Both the position numbers and the translations under genes were made by a program. Positions 20,935-30,764 of a DNA stretch of 47,500 nucleotides are shown one piece after another. The first letter of the stretch is position 1, and every line of letters starts with the position of its first letter. This DNA is from Prorocentrum cordatum (taxonomy: Eukaryota > Sar > Dinophyceae > Prorocentrales > Prorocentraceae): the NCBI GenBank assembly GCA_963575745.1, contig CAUYUJ010014624.1, positions 64,485 through 111,984 on the forward strand. Reading direction: 5' to 3'. The notes beneath the pieces are model-generated. The model searched no databases and had not been told where the DNA came from. It saw only the letters and a program-made list of their open reading frames with translations.

Positions 20935-21345
20935 GCACGTCGCTTGTCTTCCTCGCCCGGGCGCTTCCGTGTACAGCCGTTGCCGTTATTTGTTCCAGCT
21001 TCCGCTCTAATCGGTTAATCTTACCGGGGCCGCACGCGGCCAACGCGGCGCCTGTGCGAGAAACGCCCGCAATCTGTAACATTAGGCATCGATCCTTAGA
21101 CATCGCCGCTCAAATCGGTTAATCTTACCGGCGCCTGCGCGCGGACTTTAAATACTTCAGGCCCGCGCGCGGGCTCGGAATATCCCTGCGCTGGAGCCCC
21201 CTCCCCTCTTACATGAGCCCTTACTACCTTTCACGCTCTCATCCTCAAGCCTGGAGCGCCTGCAGGCAGCTCGGCCATGCCAGTGACTCTGGGCACAGTG
21301 ACCACTTGACCAGACCTGTCGGACCCGAGACTCACGGAGTAGGGG
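20935..21345 (+). repeat. direct repeat L, right copy
   Basis: Partner of 18600-18985. Internally 'aatcggttaatcttaccgg' is itself duplicated at 21007 and 21111. No gene follows it, so the left copy is not simply a promoter module that always precedes a gene. Confidence 0.7.
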
Positions 21346-21775
21346 AACAGGTCGGAGTCGTGTCTTGGGGGGACTTGGCGTGCTGAGGGCTCCCGAAGAT
21401 TTAACGTCAGGAGTAGGAGGAGGATCGGTCCTCGATCCTCGATCGTGGGTCCGATGGCCCCCGGAGGCCTCCGACCTTATCTTCAGTATCGATATCGCGC
21501 CTTGGGTTGGTTTGTGAAGGCCCCTGGGGCCCGAAATGGGCCTTGGAACCCGCAGGCGAGGTGTCGGAAGCCACGAAGAGTCTATGGCAAAGCAAATGTC
21601 TCGGAGGGCCGCGGGGGACTTCCGGGGACATTCGGGGATTTCCTTGAGTCCCTTTCCAGCTCCTCGCCCTGCTGCTTCTCGCCCTCCTCCCCCTCCTCCT
21701 CCTCTCGCCTTCTCCCCCCTTGTACCTCTCTCTTTGCTTCCGTCATCTCGGTGTTTTGTCCACCCGCTGCTTCCC
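21346..21775. other. no gene seen
   Basis: A transition zone with 'ggtcctcgatcctcgatcg' text at ~21427-21445 that reappears near 24180 and 24715. A polypyrimidine run follows at 21655-21775. Confidence 0.4.
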
Positions 21776-21779
21776 CCTT

Positions 21780-22290
21780 CCGCCTCGTCGTCTTGGGGCC
21801 TCTGAGGGGCCTCTTGGTACCTCCTGGGGGGTTCTTAGGGCCGAGGGCTCGAAATGTTGTTCCGTGTTCCCCCCCCCTGGGGCCCCTCTTGGGGCGTTCT
21901 TGGGGCTCTCTTGGGCCGTCTTGGAGGCCTCTTGGGCCGTCTTAGAGCCGTCTTGGGCCGTCTTGGAGCCTTTTTGGGGGCCTCTTGGGCCCTCTTGAGG
22001 CGGTCTTGAGGGCCTCTTGGGCCGTCTTGGGGCGTCGGGAAGCCGAAAAGGTAGAAGCACCAAAATCTGACCAAAACCTCAGGGAAAGCAATGAAGTTTG
22101 CCTTTTGGGGCCCTCTTGGGAGTGCTCTGGGAGGCCTCTCCGGGCGTCTGGGGGCCATCTTGGACGTCTTGGAGCGATCTTGTGGCATCTCGGACCCCTC
22201 GTGTACCATCGTGGGGGCCTCTTGGGGGCGTCTTGGTCCTTCTTGGGGCTTTCTGGAGGGCTCGAGGGCGGCTCCCAGGAGGTAAACCAT
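21780..22290 (+). repeat. dispersed repeat family F, copy 3
   Basis: Landmark A (ggccgagggctcgaaatgtt) is at 21839-21858. Landmark B (cgtcgggaagccgaaaagg) begins at 22034, with core 'aaagcaatgaagtttgcctt' at ~22084-22103. The A-to-B distance is ~195 bp. The distal part at 22160-22220 matches copy 2. Confidence 0.75.
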
Positions 22291-22404
22291 CTCTTATCCG
22301 AGTCTGCCAGGGATCGCCTGGGGTATTTTTCCTCAGGGGACCCCCAGGGGCCGCCCCGCGCGCGCGAAGTAGAAATATTGTAAAGCAGTTACCGGAGATC
22401 TTCT

Positions 22405-22455
22405 TGGGCTCAAAGAGTCTCGATCGCAGGGCATCAAAGAGTCTCGATCGCAAGT
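22405..22455 (+). repeat. short direct repeat CAAAGAGTCTCGATCGCA
   Basis: Two copies of this 18-mer with 6 bases between. Minor local duplication in otherwise plain DNA (22290-22990) where I see no gene. Confidence 0.6.
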
Positions 22456-22994
22456 GTGCCAGTCGGGTACGATAGCGTGCGTAGTATAGGATAGCCCATG
22501 GTAAGATCACGTGGTTTCTCTATCCGTCATCATGGATCCGTTTCGACGCGTTCTGTAGGTCTATGTTCAGTCGCGTGCTTCTGGTCCAGACGTCTTGTCA
22601 TCAGCCCAAGGCTTCCTGATACTCCCGGTGTTCCCACAGGTGTAGGTCCCCTGGATGGTCCACCGTGATCTCCGAGCTGCCTCTTTTTTTCAGTCTCGCT
22701 CGCCATCCGTACGCCCTTTCATTTTTAGCAGTGTTGAAGGGGGATGAGAATGCGGAAGATGAACAGGAGCATGAGGTAGACGTCGAAGCGTGGTGGGGAG
22801 GGGAGGAATGGCGAGTGGAAGTGAGGACGGCGAGGGGGGTAACAGGAACGCCATTTGGTGGACATAATGCGGAGGAGACGGACGAGGAGTGGGGAACAGT
22901 TTACTTCTCGACGGCGCGCTCTCAAGCCATCAGTGGCTGCTCACTGCTTCTGTCGGGAACTTGCCCCGGACCGAGGGCGCGAATGCCGGTGGAA

Positions 22995-23115
22995 GCCATG
23001 GCGAAACGGTTGCCGACTTACCGTGAAAGTCGTGGGGTGCCGACTGTCCGTATCAGTCGTGGGGTGCCGACTTCCCGTAAAGTCGTGGGCTGCCGACTTG
23101 CCGTAAAGTCAGGTC
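22995..23115 (+). repeat. ~30-bp tandem repeat, 4 copies
   Basis: Units of the form 'gtcgtgggntgccgactt(g/c)c' plus 'cgtaaa'. No unique spacers and no conserved frame. Confidence 0.75.
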
Positions 23116-23189
23116 GTGCACCTGCGGACCGTGTTCCGCCGGGTGCGGACGTCGATGTCGCAGCGAGGTCTTTTCAATGTTATGTTATT

Positions 23190-23759
23190 TCTTTTTTGCG
23201 CCCCCTGCCCGCGCTTCCTCCATCTGTCCTACCCCGCCTCCCCACCTACCGCCCCCGCCCTTTCCCTTCATGGCCCAACGCCCCCCCCCCCGCCCTCCGC
23301 TGCAGCCCCCAGTGAGGATCTGCCAGAGGGGAGGGGGGCGGGGGGCGCGAGCTGCAGGAGATGTCGGCCGGGTAGGGACCTCCTCGCCCTCCTCTGGCTG
23401 TCTCCTCGTGTCGTCGTCGGCGTCGTCGTCGTCGTCGGGGTCGTCGTCGTCGTCGCTGTCGTCGTCGCTGTCGCCGTCGCTGTCGTCGTCGTCGCTGTCG
23501 TTGTCGTCGTCGTCGTCGGCGTCGCCGGCGTGGTGGTGGTGGTCGTCGTCGTCGTCGTCGTCGCTGTCGTCGCCGCTGTCGTCGTCGTCGTCGCTGTCGC
23601 TGTCGTCGTCGCTGTCGATGTCGTCGTCGTCGGCGTCGTCGTCGGCCTTGGCGTCGTCGTCGTCGCCGCCGCCGCCGCCGTCGTCGTCGTCGTCGCCGCC
23701 GCCGCCGTCGTCGTCGTCGTCGACGTCGTCGCCGTCGTCGCCGCCGTCGTCGTCGTGGG

Positions 23760-23796
<37 letters not shown>

Positions 23797-23983
23797 GCGC
23801 CGCCGTCGTCGCCGCCGCCGCCGCCGTCGTCGTCGTCGGCGTCGGCGTCGTCGTCGTCGTCGCCGCCGCCGTCGTCGTCGTTGCTGTCGTCGCACGACAG
23901 CGACTCGGGATGAGAAGCTGGCCCCCGGGGGGTGTCGAGAGGCACGGGGGGGCCGCGTCGTCGGAAGTGCTGCGGACGCCGCG

Positions 23984-24018
<35 letters not shown>

Positions 24019-24145
24019 GCGGCGGCGGCGGCGGCGAGGGAGGCTGTCGTAGTCATCGTCGTCGCCGTGGTGGTCACCGTGGTGGTGGCCGTCGCCGTCG
24101 TCGCCGATGCGGCGGTGGCCGTCGTCGTCGTCGACGACCCCCGCC
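23190..24145. repeat. (TCG/GCC)n trinucleotide region
   Basis: A C-rich stretch at 23200-23300 leads into TCG/TCGCCG repeats from about 23405 to 23905. After a break of about 80 bases, GCC, GAC and GTC repeats continue to 24145. Long frames on both strands encode only Ser, Val/Ala, Arg, Asp or Thr runs and are artefacts. Confidence 0.9.
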
Positions 24146-24284
24146 CCCTGTCGCGGAGAGACTGGTCCATTCGAGGACCGAGGGTCCTCGATCCCGGATC
24201 TTCGATCCTGGATCCTCCTCCCCCCCTCCCGCGTCAATCTTCCCTCGACCCTCCTCCCCCTTCCCCAGCCGTCTCGCTGGCTCC

Positions 24285-24312
24285 TCTCTCTCTCTCATGC
24301 AATCAGCTTCCC

Positions 24313-24354
<42 letters not shown>

Positions 24355-24377
24355 CGCTCTTTCACTGTTTCTATATT

Positions 24378-24425
<48 letters not shown>
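24285..24425. repeat. (CT)n microsatellite
   Basis: Two long ctctctctct blocks (~24313-24352 and ~24380-24420) joined by an imperfect stretch. Confidence 0.9.
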
Positions 24426-24534
24426 TTCCCCCCCCCACGAAGATCGATCCTCCGGATGGTTTCCCGGCCACAGCTTGGGTCTCCAGCGGCCGTTCGGGAC
24501 GATTCGGATACCCCCGGGGGCGCCCTCGGCAGGT

Positions 24535-24765
24535 CGCAGCTGCTGGAAAGTACCCCGGCGGCCGTCGTCGCCGTCATCGCCGTCGTCGCCGTCTGCGCAG
24601 TCGTTGTCGTCGTCGTCGCCGTCGCCGCCGTCGTAGCCGCCGCCGTTGTCGCACTTGCTGGAAAATACCCCGGGGCGTGAAAACCTCCAGGACCCAGCAT
24701 AACCCCCGAGAGCATCGATCCTCGATCGAGGATCGAGGATCGAGGATCGACGGAGGCCCAAAGTT
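24535..24765. repeat. GTC repeats and GATCGAG palindromic cluster
   Basis: GTC/GCC repeats lie at 24545-24655. At 24714-24755 a cluster of cgatcctcgatcgaggatcg units is self-complementary around CGATCG. Similar 'cctcgatcctcgatc' text is at 21430 and 24185. Confidence 0.7.
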
Positions 24766-25259
24766 GCGAAGAAAACTCCGGCAATCGAAGGTCGACGAAC
24801 CTCTTCGGCCCTCCTGGCCGGTCAAAGAGTATCCCAATTGTGCCGCACGAGAGCCTCGCGAAGGGGGGGGAGCAAGAAGGGAGAGAGAAATGATGGGCGA
24901 ATGAAGCGGTGGATGGGGAGGCTTGGATTTATTCCCCCTCCGCCTGCTTCATCATCCCGCTCTCCTGCTCTTCATGGTCGGTCCTGCGTCCTGTGTCTCC
25001 CCCGTCCTGTATCAATGTATCAATGTTTCCTCACTCCTGCCGCCCCCCTCGTCCATTTTTTCTCGCGCCCCTGTTTCGCACCCTGCTGCCGGTTGCCCCC
25101 CTCTGGTCCGAGTCCAAACATTGTCGCCGCCAAAATCCTCCAGAAGAGTTCAGCCAGACCACCCGCGAGATCTGCGCGGAACTGGCAGGGATAGACGAAA
25201 ACGACTTCGTCTTCTTTTCGCATGGCTGGCGCCAACACCATCACCGGGGGCACGCATCA
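24766..25259. other. no gene seen
   Basis: Pyrimidine-rich DNA. A short frame here (to 25274) ends '...LAGIDENDFVFFSHGWRQHHHRGHASHFEG' and contains ordinary-looking residues, but it is unsupported by any motif or a clear start. Confidence 0.4.
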
Positions 25260-25560
25260 CACTTTGAGGGTTGATCTGGTGGCCCTTGTTCCATCCCGCC
25301 ATCGTGCCCGGGTTTCGGGCCACAGGCTCTTTGGATGCACGCCAGGGTCTCTCGGGATGCCTCTCGGGGGTTTTCTGGTAACGTCTTGAGGTAAGGTTTT
25401 TGGGGGCCCTCTTGGGGGCTTCTCGGGGGGTGGGGGCGGTGTGGGGGGGGCATCCTCGGGGCCTCTCGGGGACTCTTGCCCTCTTAGGAGCGTTCCGTGG
25501 GCTCCGAGATGTTGCATTCTTGCGGCATTTATGGAGCCGAAAGAGCGGCATGTCCGTTCG
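25260..25560 (+). repeat. family F fragment
   Basis: Contains 'gggggccctcttgggggctt' and similar repetition at 25320-25500 without clear landmarks A or B. Treated as a truncated or decayed copy. Confidence 0.5.
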
Positions 25561-25661
25561 GCCTGGGGCGTTGCGCCCCAGGAGCCACGCGCCGCGCAAA
25601 CCCACGGGACCGAGGACTGAAGACCGCAAAGGGGCACCAGAACACTTCAGTTGTGCTTCGC

Positions 25662-25695
25662 GGCACGGTGGCGGACCTGTGCAAGTCCTGGAAGT
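25662..25695 (+). repeat. dispersed motif W half, copy 3
   Basis: 'ggcacggtggcggacctgtg' then 'caagtcctggaag' matches the first half of motif W and its 4664 counterpart. Downstream at 25755-25850 is a local CCGTG/GCCGTGCCG tandem run. Confidence 0.55.
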
Positions 25696-26239
25696 TGCTG
25701 GCATTCCTGGCCACCGGGAATCCAATCATGGCTTTCGCCGTTCCCACATGCCCGTTGCCGCCCGCGTGCCGTGCCGCGCCGTGCGCGGCCGTGCTCTCTG
25801 CCGTGCCGTGCCCGAGCGCCGTGCCGTGCCGTTTCCGCGTGCCGTGCGCGTTGGTGTTCCGCTTCTCGCTGCTAGTGTAATTTTCAGGCCAGGTTTTGTG
25901 GTTTGGGCAAGCGCCTTTTGAAGGCCCTCCCGTTGGGGCCCTGCCCAGAAAATTCCAGGCCATCGCGTCCCGATGCCTTGAAGGCGTTCATCATCTGAGC
26001 GGCCCCCTCCTTCCTTTCTCGTCCGCCGGCCCTGTTCGCCCGCCGCCTAATAGGTTGTTGTCGTGGCCCAGCTCCTCTGGCCGCGCTCGGTTCGCTCGAG
26101 TTGCCGCGATCACAAAAGTGCCCCGATGCCTTGCCTCGGAGCTTCGAGGCAGCGGTTGCACGGTGCAAAAGGTGGAAAGACGGCGACAAAGCAGAGGAGT
26201 GAGTAATGACCGCCCGCTTTTTTATATATAAAAAAAGTC

Positions 26240-26440
26240 TCCGCATCAGCTTACCTTTCTCGCTATTCGTCCTCCCTGTCCCTTCCACCCTTGTCCTCTC
26301 TCCCGTCCGTCTGACGCTTCCCGCCCCCGTCCCCGCCCTTCCAGTTTCGTTGTCTCGTCGTCGTCTTCCTCCTCATCGCCCGCTCCTCTTCCGCCTCCTG
26401 CTCCCGTCCATCCACCCCCCCTCGCTCCCCTCGCGAGACG
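26240..26440. repeat. polypyrimidine tract
   Basis: Long C/T-dominated stretch (ctcctcttccgcctcctgct type). A matching purine-rich stretch is at 26650-26810. No gene is supported in 25900-26890. The piece at 26558-26605 repeats 16884-16935. Confidence 0.6.
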
Positions 26441-26899
26441 GCGGGAGCGTGCCGCCGCCCAGGCGCCAACTCGGGTGAGGTTGTCAAGCCCTCGACGGCG
26501 CGCGGGCCCAGAGGCGCTTCCCTGGGGGGAGGGGGATGTAAGGGGGAACGCGTGTTCGACGCTTCGCGTATCCCCGCCAGCCCGTCCAGGGGCGATGCCC
26601 AGGCGAGTTGCTCTGATCATGGGAGCGTAGCAGCACGCAGTGGAAAACGAGAGGGCCGCCGTTACCTCTGGAAAGGGGGAAGAAGACGGAGGAGGAAACG
26701 GGGGAAGAACGGGATAAGGGAAGGAATGGGGGGGGGGCGGAAGAGAAAAGGAAGAAGGGGGCGAGGGGGAGGGGGGCAGGAGGAGGAGCAGAAAGAGAAC
26801 GGGGGGCTCCGTTGAGACCGCGGTTCGAGCAGGGGCCCCGGCGGCCCCCATCCTCTCAGCGATTCACAGGCCGCCCGCCGTCCGCGCTCCTGGATGGTC

Positions 26900-27291
26900 G
26901 CCGCGGGTGGGTCTGTCTGTCTTTGGCGGCCATCTCGTTTTGCTAAGGAGCGACGGGGTGGCAGTGGCCCGCGGCTCAACTCAGGACGGCCGCTGCGACG
27001 TGTCGCCAATGGTCGCGGGCACGACTTACCCAACCCGCAGCAGGATCAAACCGCACAATTTCTGCCAAGGGTGACGGGATGGCACTGGCCTGTGGCTCCA
27101 CTTCTCGCGGCCAGTGCGACCTGCCGCCACTGGCTGCAGACCAAACCTACACCCAAGTCACCGAAGGAGCAAACCATGCAACCCTGCTCAGGAGCGACGG
27201 GGTGGCAGGGGCCTGCGGCGACAATGGTGGTGGCCAGCGCAGGCTGCCGGAGCTAGCTTTGGGCAACGAGCGCACCCAAGTCTCAGCATGA
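26900..27291 (+). pseudogene. RCC1-like repeat remnant
   Basis: Pieces of the same protein family as the gene at 1-3 kb appear in two frames. At ~26927-27030 the text reads 'HLVLLRSDGVAVARGSTQDGR' then 'CDVSPMVAG'. At 27079-27291 it reads 'MALACGSTSRGQCDLPPLAA', 'DQTYTQVTEGANHATLLRSDG' and 'VAGACGDNGGGQ', ending at TGA 27289-27291. The frame changes near 27035-27075, so the remnant is broken. These units are closer to the usual RCC1 pattern (they keep SDG and the H before the L-L) than the 1-3 kb array, suggesting an independent family member. Confidence 0.65.
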
Positions 27292-27594
27292 GAGAGCCAT
27301 ACCGCACAACAATTATCTCAACGCCCCATTAACTTGAACAACAAGTACGCTATCACTGAAACGTACCATCCACACTACGCTACTCCAAGTTCAACGCCAC
27401 ACACAAAGTGTTTCACATTCTTAATCATACTTCATAACCCTTATCCCTTTTCCTCCTCTCTGCCACCCCGCCGCCCTCCTGTCGCTGCGTCAGGGGAGGG
27501 GGTAGGCAGGGGAAGGGAGCGGGGCCGGCAGAAACAAGGCAGAATTCGCTAAACCACCTCAGCTTAGAGGTCTGGCTGGATTTACCACGCATGC

Positions 27595-27735
27595 AACATG
27601 AGACGTCGCATCCCGCGCGCATGCATGGGTCAGTGAGTTCAGAGTTGGGCGTCAACATTCTTAATTGAGAGTGGTCTGACGCTGCTGAACTTGGGAGTTC
27701 AGCAGCGTCAGACATGAGATGTCGCATCCCAACGC
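27595..27735. repeat. perfect 18-bp hairpin with flanking direct repeat
   Basis: GTCTGACGCTGCTGAACT (27674-27691), loop TGGG, and its exact complement (27696-27713) form an 18-bp perfect stem. 'acatgaga(c/t)gtcgcatccc' occurs just outside at ~27594-27612 and 27711-27729. A transposon footprint, a structured RNA and a binding site are all possible. Confidence 0.8.
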
Positions 27736-27829
27736 CAGCACCGACGCCCATGCGAGAGCTGCGGCGCCGCGCACACCGTCCTCCTCGCCGTAGCCTTTGG
27801 CGGTTAGCCGAGCCGGGCGACGCGCCCGA

Positions 27830-28130
27830 GCCGGGCGGCGCGCAATCTTGGAGCCATCTTGAGGCTTCGGAAAGCCATCGGAAGCGAACGGGCGAAAAGG
27901 CAAAACACGTTTGGTATCCCCTAAGTGTTGAAAAGAATTTGGCTTCTTCAAGGCTTCCTTGGGGATTCCCGGGCGCCTGTTGGAGCCGCGACGGAGCGTC
28001 CTTGGGGTCCTTGGAGCATGTTCCGAGCCATCTTGAGGCACCCTGGGCTATCTTGCGCCATCTCGGCCGTCATCTTCGGCTCTCCGAGGCCCTCTTGGAG
28101 CCATCTCGGGCGAAAAAGTACCTTCTGACA
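27830..28130 (+). repeat. dispersed repeat family F, copy 4 (landmark B part)
   Basis: Contains 'ggagccatcttgaggc' repetition and a B-like core (cgggcgaaaaggcaaaacac, then gaaaagaatttggcttcttc) at 27890-27952. Landmark A was not recognised. A further patch of the same repetition lies at 28335-28625. Confidence 0.5.
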
Positions 28131-28932
28131 CCTCGCGAAAGCCCCTTTCCAGGTCTAAGGGAGGGGGTGGGGAGGGGGGCAGCGTCTCCCCGAAGGGGAA
28201 GAAGGGGGTTGGAAGAGGAAACGCACTAGATCATCTTGGTCTAAGTGACGCATGTGCGGAGCGGGCAGCGGCGCGACCTGCTATCGTGGTGCGCCGAGCC
28301 GGCATCGGCGGGGGATCCCATGAATGACGCTCGGAGTCTCTTCGGCCTCCAGGGTTGTCTTTCAGCGTCTCGGGTGCCTCGGGGATCCTCTTGAGGCCTC
28401 TTGGGGGAATCCCGGGGGCCTCTTCGAGACGTATTGGGCGCCTTTGGGGGTCTCCTTGGCGCCTCTTGGGGCCCTCTCGGGGCGCTCCTGGGCGTCTTGG
28501 TCTTGCGGTCATCTTGGATGACACCGATGAAAAAAGAGGGCTGCTTCATTGAGCGCTGCCCCCCAGGAGCTCCACAAGTCGCCTCCTGGCCCCCTCTCGG
28601 AGCGCTCTTGGAGCCTCGAGCGTGGCCCGTTTGCTTGCGGTTGCTCCCTGCTCCCTGCTTGCTGTCTTCCCTTTGCCCCTTTCCGCCTGCCCGCCCGTCT
28701 GCCGCGCCCCGCCGGCCCCGGCGCCCCGCCTGCTCATTCGTCGTCGTTTCCTCGTTTATCATGTCCTCTCTCCTCTTCCGTCGCCGCGCGCCACAGAGTG
28801 CCAAGAGTCGGCCGTGGAACCCAGAGAATGCCATTGCTTTCAAGCCTTTTCGGATCAAGGCCGCCCAATCTGTTCGGAGTGCGACGCGTGTGTGAACCCC
28901 CCGCCAGGCCCGACAGTACTGGCGCCCGCCTC

Positions 28933-30009
28933 ATGCTGGCCATGCAAGATGGCGTTGCGACCTCCAAGCGGACCCCCCAGCGGGCCCCGCTCAGCGGTGC
29001 CAAACCACAGCGCCCAGGTTTGGACGGCAGCCCCTCGCCCCCGGCAGCCTGCGCGCGCGCCGATGCTGGCGGGCAGGCCTCCGATGCCCCCGGCTTGGCC
29101 CCCCCGCCCTGGATGCCGGTCACGCCGGCGGCCGCCGTCGCAGCCGCGGCCGGGGCCGCTGGCGGCTGCGTCGGCTCGGCGGCCCCCGCGCCCGTGGAGG
29201 CCGAGGCGGCCAAGGCCAAGAAGGCCACCGTGGGGGGCGAGGTGACCGAGGAGGCCGAGGAGGCCAAGGAGGCCCAGAAGGAGGGCATGGGCGGCTGGCT
29301 GGCCAAGCGCGGGCGCCAGGAACAGACCAAGGAGGCCAAGGAGGCCCCCGTGGAGGCCGAGAAGGCCAAGAAGTCCAGGAAGTCCAAGAAGGCCCCCGTG
29401 GAGGCCGAGGAGGCCAAGGGGGCCCCCGCGGAGGCCGAGGAGGCCGAGATGCAGGAGCAGAAGGCCCAGGAGGCCAGGAAGGCCGAGAAGGCCGTCATGG
29501 CCGTGGATGCCAAGAAGGCCGTGGAGGTCAAGGAGGTCGAGAAGGTCAAGAAGGCCGAGAAGGCCGTCAAGGCCGTGGATGCCAAGAAGGCCGAGGAGGT
29601 CAAGAAGGTCGTGGAGGCCGCCAAGAAGGTCGTGCAGGCCAGGGCGGCCGAGGAGGCCAATATGCAGGAGCAGAAGGCCCAGGAGGCCAGGAAGGCCGAG
29701 AAGGCCGTGGATGCCAGGAAGGCCGTGGAGGTCAAGAGTGGATGGACAGTCTGCACGCACACGACGCCATCAGGACGCGAACGCCCCGTGTACCAGTCGC
29801 CGGGCCCGAATGGCAAGAAATATACCATGGTCTACGACCTGACCGGCACTAAGTTTTGTAGGCCAGGGTTTGCTTCGGGACTTCTCGCGAAGCAGGCCCC
29901 CAGCATGATCCCAAAGGGCCCCAGCAAGGCCCTTAAGAGGGCCCCAACAAGGCCCTTAAGAGGGCCCCGACGAGCCCGCGACGGCACAAGGTCCATCATG
30001 CGCACGTGA
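28933..30009 (+). CDS. Lys/Ala-rich coiled-coil protein with C-terminal MBD-like domain
   Basis: The frame opens at 28549, but upstream sequence is family-F-like. I place the start at the ATG 28933, giving 358 residues. Residues ~60-95 are Pro/Ala-rich. Residues ~95-265 are a long run of K-A-E heptad-like repeats ('VEAEEAKGAPAEAEEAE', 'MQEQKAQEARKAEKAV' twice), resembling a charged single helix or an H1-like tail. Residues ~269-305 read 'SGWTVCTHTTPSGRERPVYQ' then 'SPGPNGKKYTMVYDL', close to the methyl-CpG-binding (MBD/TAM) core pattern GW---R---G---vYy-sP-Gk. The expected R in the finger is Thr, so methyl-CpG binding is doubtful. The tail is basic. Nuclear or chromatin function is inferred. 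Confidence 0.6.
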   Translation: MLAMQDGVATSKRTPQRAPLSGAKPQRPGLDGSPSPPAACARADAGGQASDAPGLAPPPWMPVTPAAAVAAAAGAAGGCVGSAAPAPVEAEAAKAKKATVGGEVTEEAEEAKEAQKEGMGGWLAKRGRQEQTKEAKEAPVEAEKAKKSRKSKKAPVEAEEAKGAPAEAEEAEMQEQKAQEARKAEKAVMAVDAKKAVEVKEVEKVKKAEKAVKAVDAKKAEEVKKVVEAAKKVVQARAAEEANMQEQKAQEARKAEKAVDARKAVEVKSGWTVCTHTTPSGRERPVYQSPGPNGKKYTMVYDLTGTKFCRPGFASGLLAKQAPSMIPKGPSKALKRAPTRPLRGPRRARDGTRSIMRT

Positions 30010-30764
30010 CGGCAGACGAACACGACAGGCCAGCGCGGCAGACCATCATGGCAGGGTAATACCTCGAAGTTCAGGGGGGGACAAGCAAAATGAATGATAG
30101 CATATGTGTTGGTCTGCTGCGGTACGTGACTGACAACAGAATTGTTCAAGCAGACAGCATCTTACAAGCTCGGTGGACAAAACGGCGCTTGCCGTTCTTG
30201 TCCGGACAGATTACAGCGTTCCCGCGGCGAAGAAGGCCGGCTACGGGCCGTGAGCTCGCAGGTGTGTTTCGGAGCCGTATGGTCCTCATTGGCCACTTCG
30301 GTCCAGCGACGAATGCCGCGATAGTTTGCGTTCGTGGTAGATCGCGGCGCTTTGTGAGTTTTACCATGTGTATACTACCTCTTACGCTGATCCCATCGCC
30401 AGAACATCCTCTCCGTTTTGCTTTGTGTCTTGTCGTAGTCTTCCCATTATGGCCCCCTCCCCTTGTCTGGGTCGTTCATTGGGGGCGCATGAACAATCGC
30501 CGCTCTTCTCCCCCGCCCGCGGGGGGGTGATGGGGCGAGGGCGGGCGGGGCAGGGGCGGGTGCAAACTCCAGCTTTCAATTGACCCGAGCCAGAGTTGAA
30601 ATTATATTGTTCAGAGTGCTCTTAAGAATTTATTTTCCATTGCTGAAGCTGTTGCTCATCCTCATCCGCATATTGCCTTCTGCTGCTCTCAGATAGGGCC
30701 GTGAAGAGGCCCAGAGCCAAGCGTCAAAACTATAAAATGATACCAGACAAAAGCCCACTCATAA
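30010..30764. other. no gene seen
   Basis: Mixed-composition DNA after the Lys/Ala-rich gene. Short open frames lack motifs. The stretch at 30580-30760 is AT-rich compared with the rest of the window and leads into composite element R. Confidence 0.4.

Noticed and set aside
22665-23315. 216-codon frame
   Set aside because: It runs through the 30-bp tandem repeat and into C-rich DNA, with no domain and no plausible start.
23116-24237. Long Ser/Val/Thr/Asp/Arg frames in TCG repeats
   Set aside because: All six frames are open through a trinucleotide array, so openness has no value as evidence.
27788-27806. 'ccgtagcctttggcggttag', resembling the dinoflagellate spliced leader
   Set aside because: Only the first eight bases and a TTTGGC piece agree. 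The ATTTTGGCTCAAG part and a following donor are missing.
30090-30530. 146-codon frame after the Lys/Ala-rich gene
   Set aside because: No family resemblance, no supporting neighbours, and composition like the surrounding non-coding DNA.
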